From assembly GCF_017220215.1 (NCBI RefSeq), contig NZ_CP071130.1:1240001-1304000 (forward strand): a stretch of DNA of 64,000 nucleotides. The letters are read 5' to 3'. This document shows, one piece after another, positions 63,097-64,000 of the stretch. The notes under the pieces were generated by a model, which worked only from the letters and a program-made list of their open reading frames with translations, made no database searches and had not been told where the DNA came from. Each line of letters starts with the position of its first letter. Positions within the stretch are counted from its first letter, which is position 1. A program made the position numbers and the translations under genes. This DNA comes from Caballeronia sp. M1242 (GTDB lineage Bacteria > Pseudomonadota > Gammaproteobacteria > Burkholderiales > Burkholderiaceae).

Positions 63097-64000
63097 TTAA
63101 GCCTTCTTGTCGCGGCGGTAGAACGCCAGCTTGTCTTCGTCGATGTGCAAGCCCAGGCCCGGTCCTTCCGGAAGATGCAGGTCGAAGTCACGATACTGCG
63201 GACGGGCGGTCACGATGTCATCCTTGAGCAACAGCGGTCCGAATAGTTCGGTACCCCATGCCAATTGCGGGAGCGCGCTGAAGCCGTGCGCGGATGCAAT
63301 AGAGCCGATGCTGCCCTCGAGCATCGTCCCGCCATAGAGCAGCACGCCCGCCGCGTCGGCGATGGCAGCCGTGCGCATCATGCCGTAGATGCCGCCCGAC
63401 TTCGCGATCTTGAGCGCGAAGACATCGGCGCACGCGCCTCGCACCAGGTCGAGCGCGTCCTCCGGCCCGGTGACGGCTTCATCGGCCATGATCGGCACGA
63501 CGAAGCGCGCAGCCAGTCGCGCAAGCGCGCCGCGTTGCTCGCGAGGCGTGGGCTGCTCGATGAGGTCGATACCCGCAGCCTCGAGCGCTTCGATGCCTAG
63601 CGCAGCATCGACTTCGTTCCATGCCTGATTCACGTCGACAGTGACCTTAGCCCGGTCACCCAGTGCTGCCTTGATTTTCGACACGTGAGCCACGTCATCG
63701 CGCACGCTTCGGCGGCCGATCTTCAACTTGAAGACGTTGTGGCGGCGTTCGGCGAGAAACATCTCCGCTTCTTCAATGTCGCGGTGGGTGTCGCCGCTGG
63801 CGAGCGTCCACAGCACCGGAAGCGTCTCGCGGGCCGAGCCACCGAGAAGCGCTGACACGGGAACACCTAGGCGCTTGCCCTGTGCGTCCAGCAATGCCGT
63901 TTCAATGCCTGACTTCGCGAACCGGTTGCCTCGGGCGACCTTGTTGAGCTTGAGCATGGCGGCGTTGATGTTGGCCGCGTCCTGACCGATCAACGCTGGC
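63097..64000 (-). CDS. catB: Muconate cycloisomerase, N-terminus beyond window
   Basis: At least 301 residues visible; the reading frame is open to base 64000 and residues about 1-70 of a normal ~370-residue protein are missing. The enolase-superfamily active site is present: VFKLKIGRR (base Lys pair), TVDVNQAWNEVDA (metal Asp), LIEQPTPREQ (Glu), MADEAVTGPEDALDL (Asp-Glu), ALKIAKSGG (second Lys) and TMLEGSIG. It converts cis,cis-muconate to muconolactone. It heads or continues the catB-catC unit on the minus strand. Confidence 0.93.
   Translation of the reverse strand, partial: PALIGQDAANINAAMLKLNKVARGNRFAKSGIETALLDAQGKRLGVPVSALLGGSARETLPVLWTLASGDTHRDIEEAEMFLAERRHNVFKLKIGRRSVRDDVAHVSKIKAALGDRAKVTVDVNQAWNEVDAALGIEALEAAGIDLIEQPTPREQRGALARLAARFVVPIMADEAVTGPEDALDLVRGACADVFALKIAKSGGIYGMMRTAAIADAAGVLLYGGTMLEGSIGSIASAHGFSALPQLAWGTELFGPLLLKDDIVTARPQYRDFDLHLPEGPGLGLHIDEDKLAFYRRDKKA

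Overview
The window is GC-rich (mostly G/C at third codon positions), densely coding DNA of a Burkholderiaceae bacterium. The protein families fit the Caballeronia/Paraburkholderia/Burkholderia group best: a monomeric NADP-isocitrate dehydrogenase, a split hopanoid locus, a carbon-starvation permease with its YbdD partner, several PAS/GAF hybrid kinases, and IclR/LysR-regulated aromatic metabolism. I see no rRNA or tRNA gene, no insertion sequence, no phage and no CRISPR array, so this reads as core or conserved accessory chromosome.

Layout. (1) 1-3.9 kb: a membrane GAF hybrid kinase with three receiver domains and a CheR methyltransferase cut by the left edge. (2) 4-27.6 kb: a dispersed hopanoid locus. 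It holds hpnA, hpnB, an ispH paralogue and the radical-SAM gene hpnH; then an MlaC/HpnM-type carrier divergent from the RND transporter hpnN, which is translationally coupled to an mlaA-type lipoprotein; and the tightly overlapping operon hpnD-hpnE-shc-hpnG. Interspersed are icd, a small PIN/Phd toxin-antitoxin pair, cstA-ybdD and a divergent NarL-type two-component system. (3) 27.7-34.2 kb: signalling genes, namely a CheY-CheC-GGDEF operon, a second hybrid kinase and a stress-type protein, the last two behind sigma-54-like promoters. (4) 34.2-37.6 kb: FMN reductase, a 44-residue secreted peptide, an AEC transporter, a lipocalin and a lipoprotein. (5) 37.7-43.1 kb: a hydroxybutyrate module (sigma-54 activator, GntP permease, 3-hydroxybutyrate dehydrogenase) interrupted by an AT-richer GNAT gene. 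(6) 43.2-54.8 kb: an Aer-like chemoreceptor behind a large leader hairpin, an AI-2E permease, GST plus a PNPOx-FNR-ferredoxin fusion, LysR, zwf, FUSC and wrbA. (7) 54.8-64 kb: a gene-poor stretch with a putative sigma-54-driven small RNA, a deaminase, an IclR/MFS pair, LysR, a PmrA/QseB-type two-component system and catB-catC (catB cut by the right edge).

How the genes work together. HpnD and HpnE act on the path from farnesyl diphosphate to squalene (HpnC is not in the window). Shc cyclises squalene, HpnH attaches adenosyl, HpnG removes adenine, and HpnA/HpnB belong to hopanoid tailoring. HpnM, HpnN and MlaA look like a transport route for hopanoid or other lipid between the membranes. The GntP/HbdH module feeds 3-hydroxybutyrate into acetoacetate, and CatB/CatC belong to the catechol branch of the beta-ketoadipate pathway.

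The most unusual signals are non-coding: a short repeat GGTGAG-N6-CGGGA found nine times in four intergenic regions only; a long leader hairpin that buries the ribosome binding site of a chemoreceptor; an orphan sigma-54 promoter followed 45 bp later by an intrinsic-terminator hairpin; and a pair of perfect DnaA boxes away from any recognisable origin.
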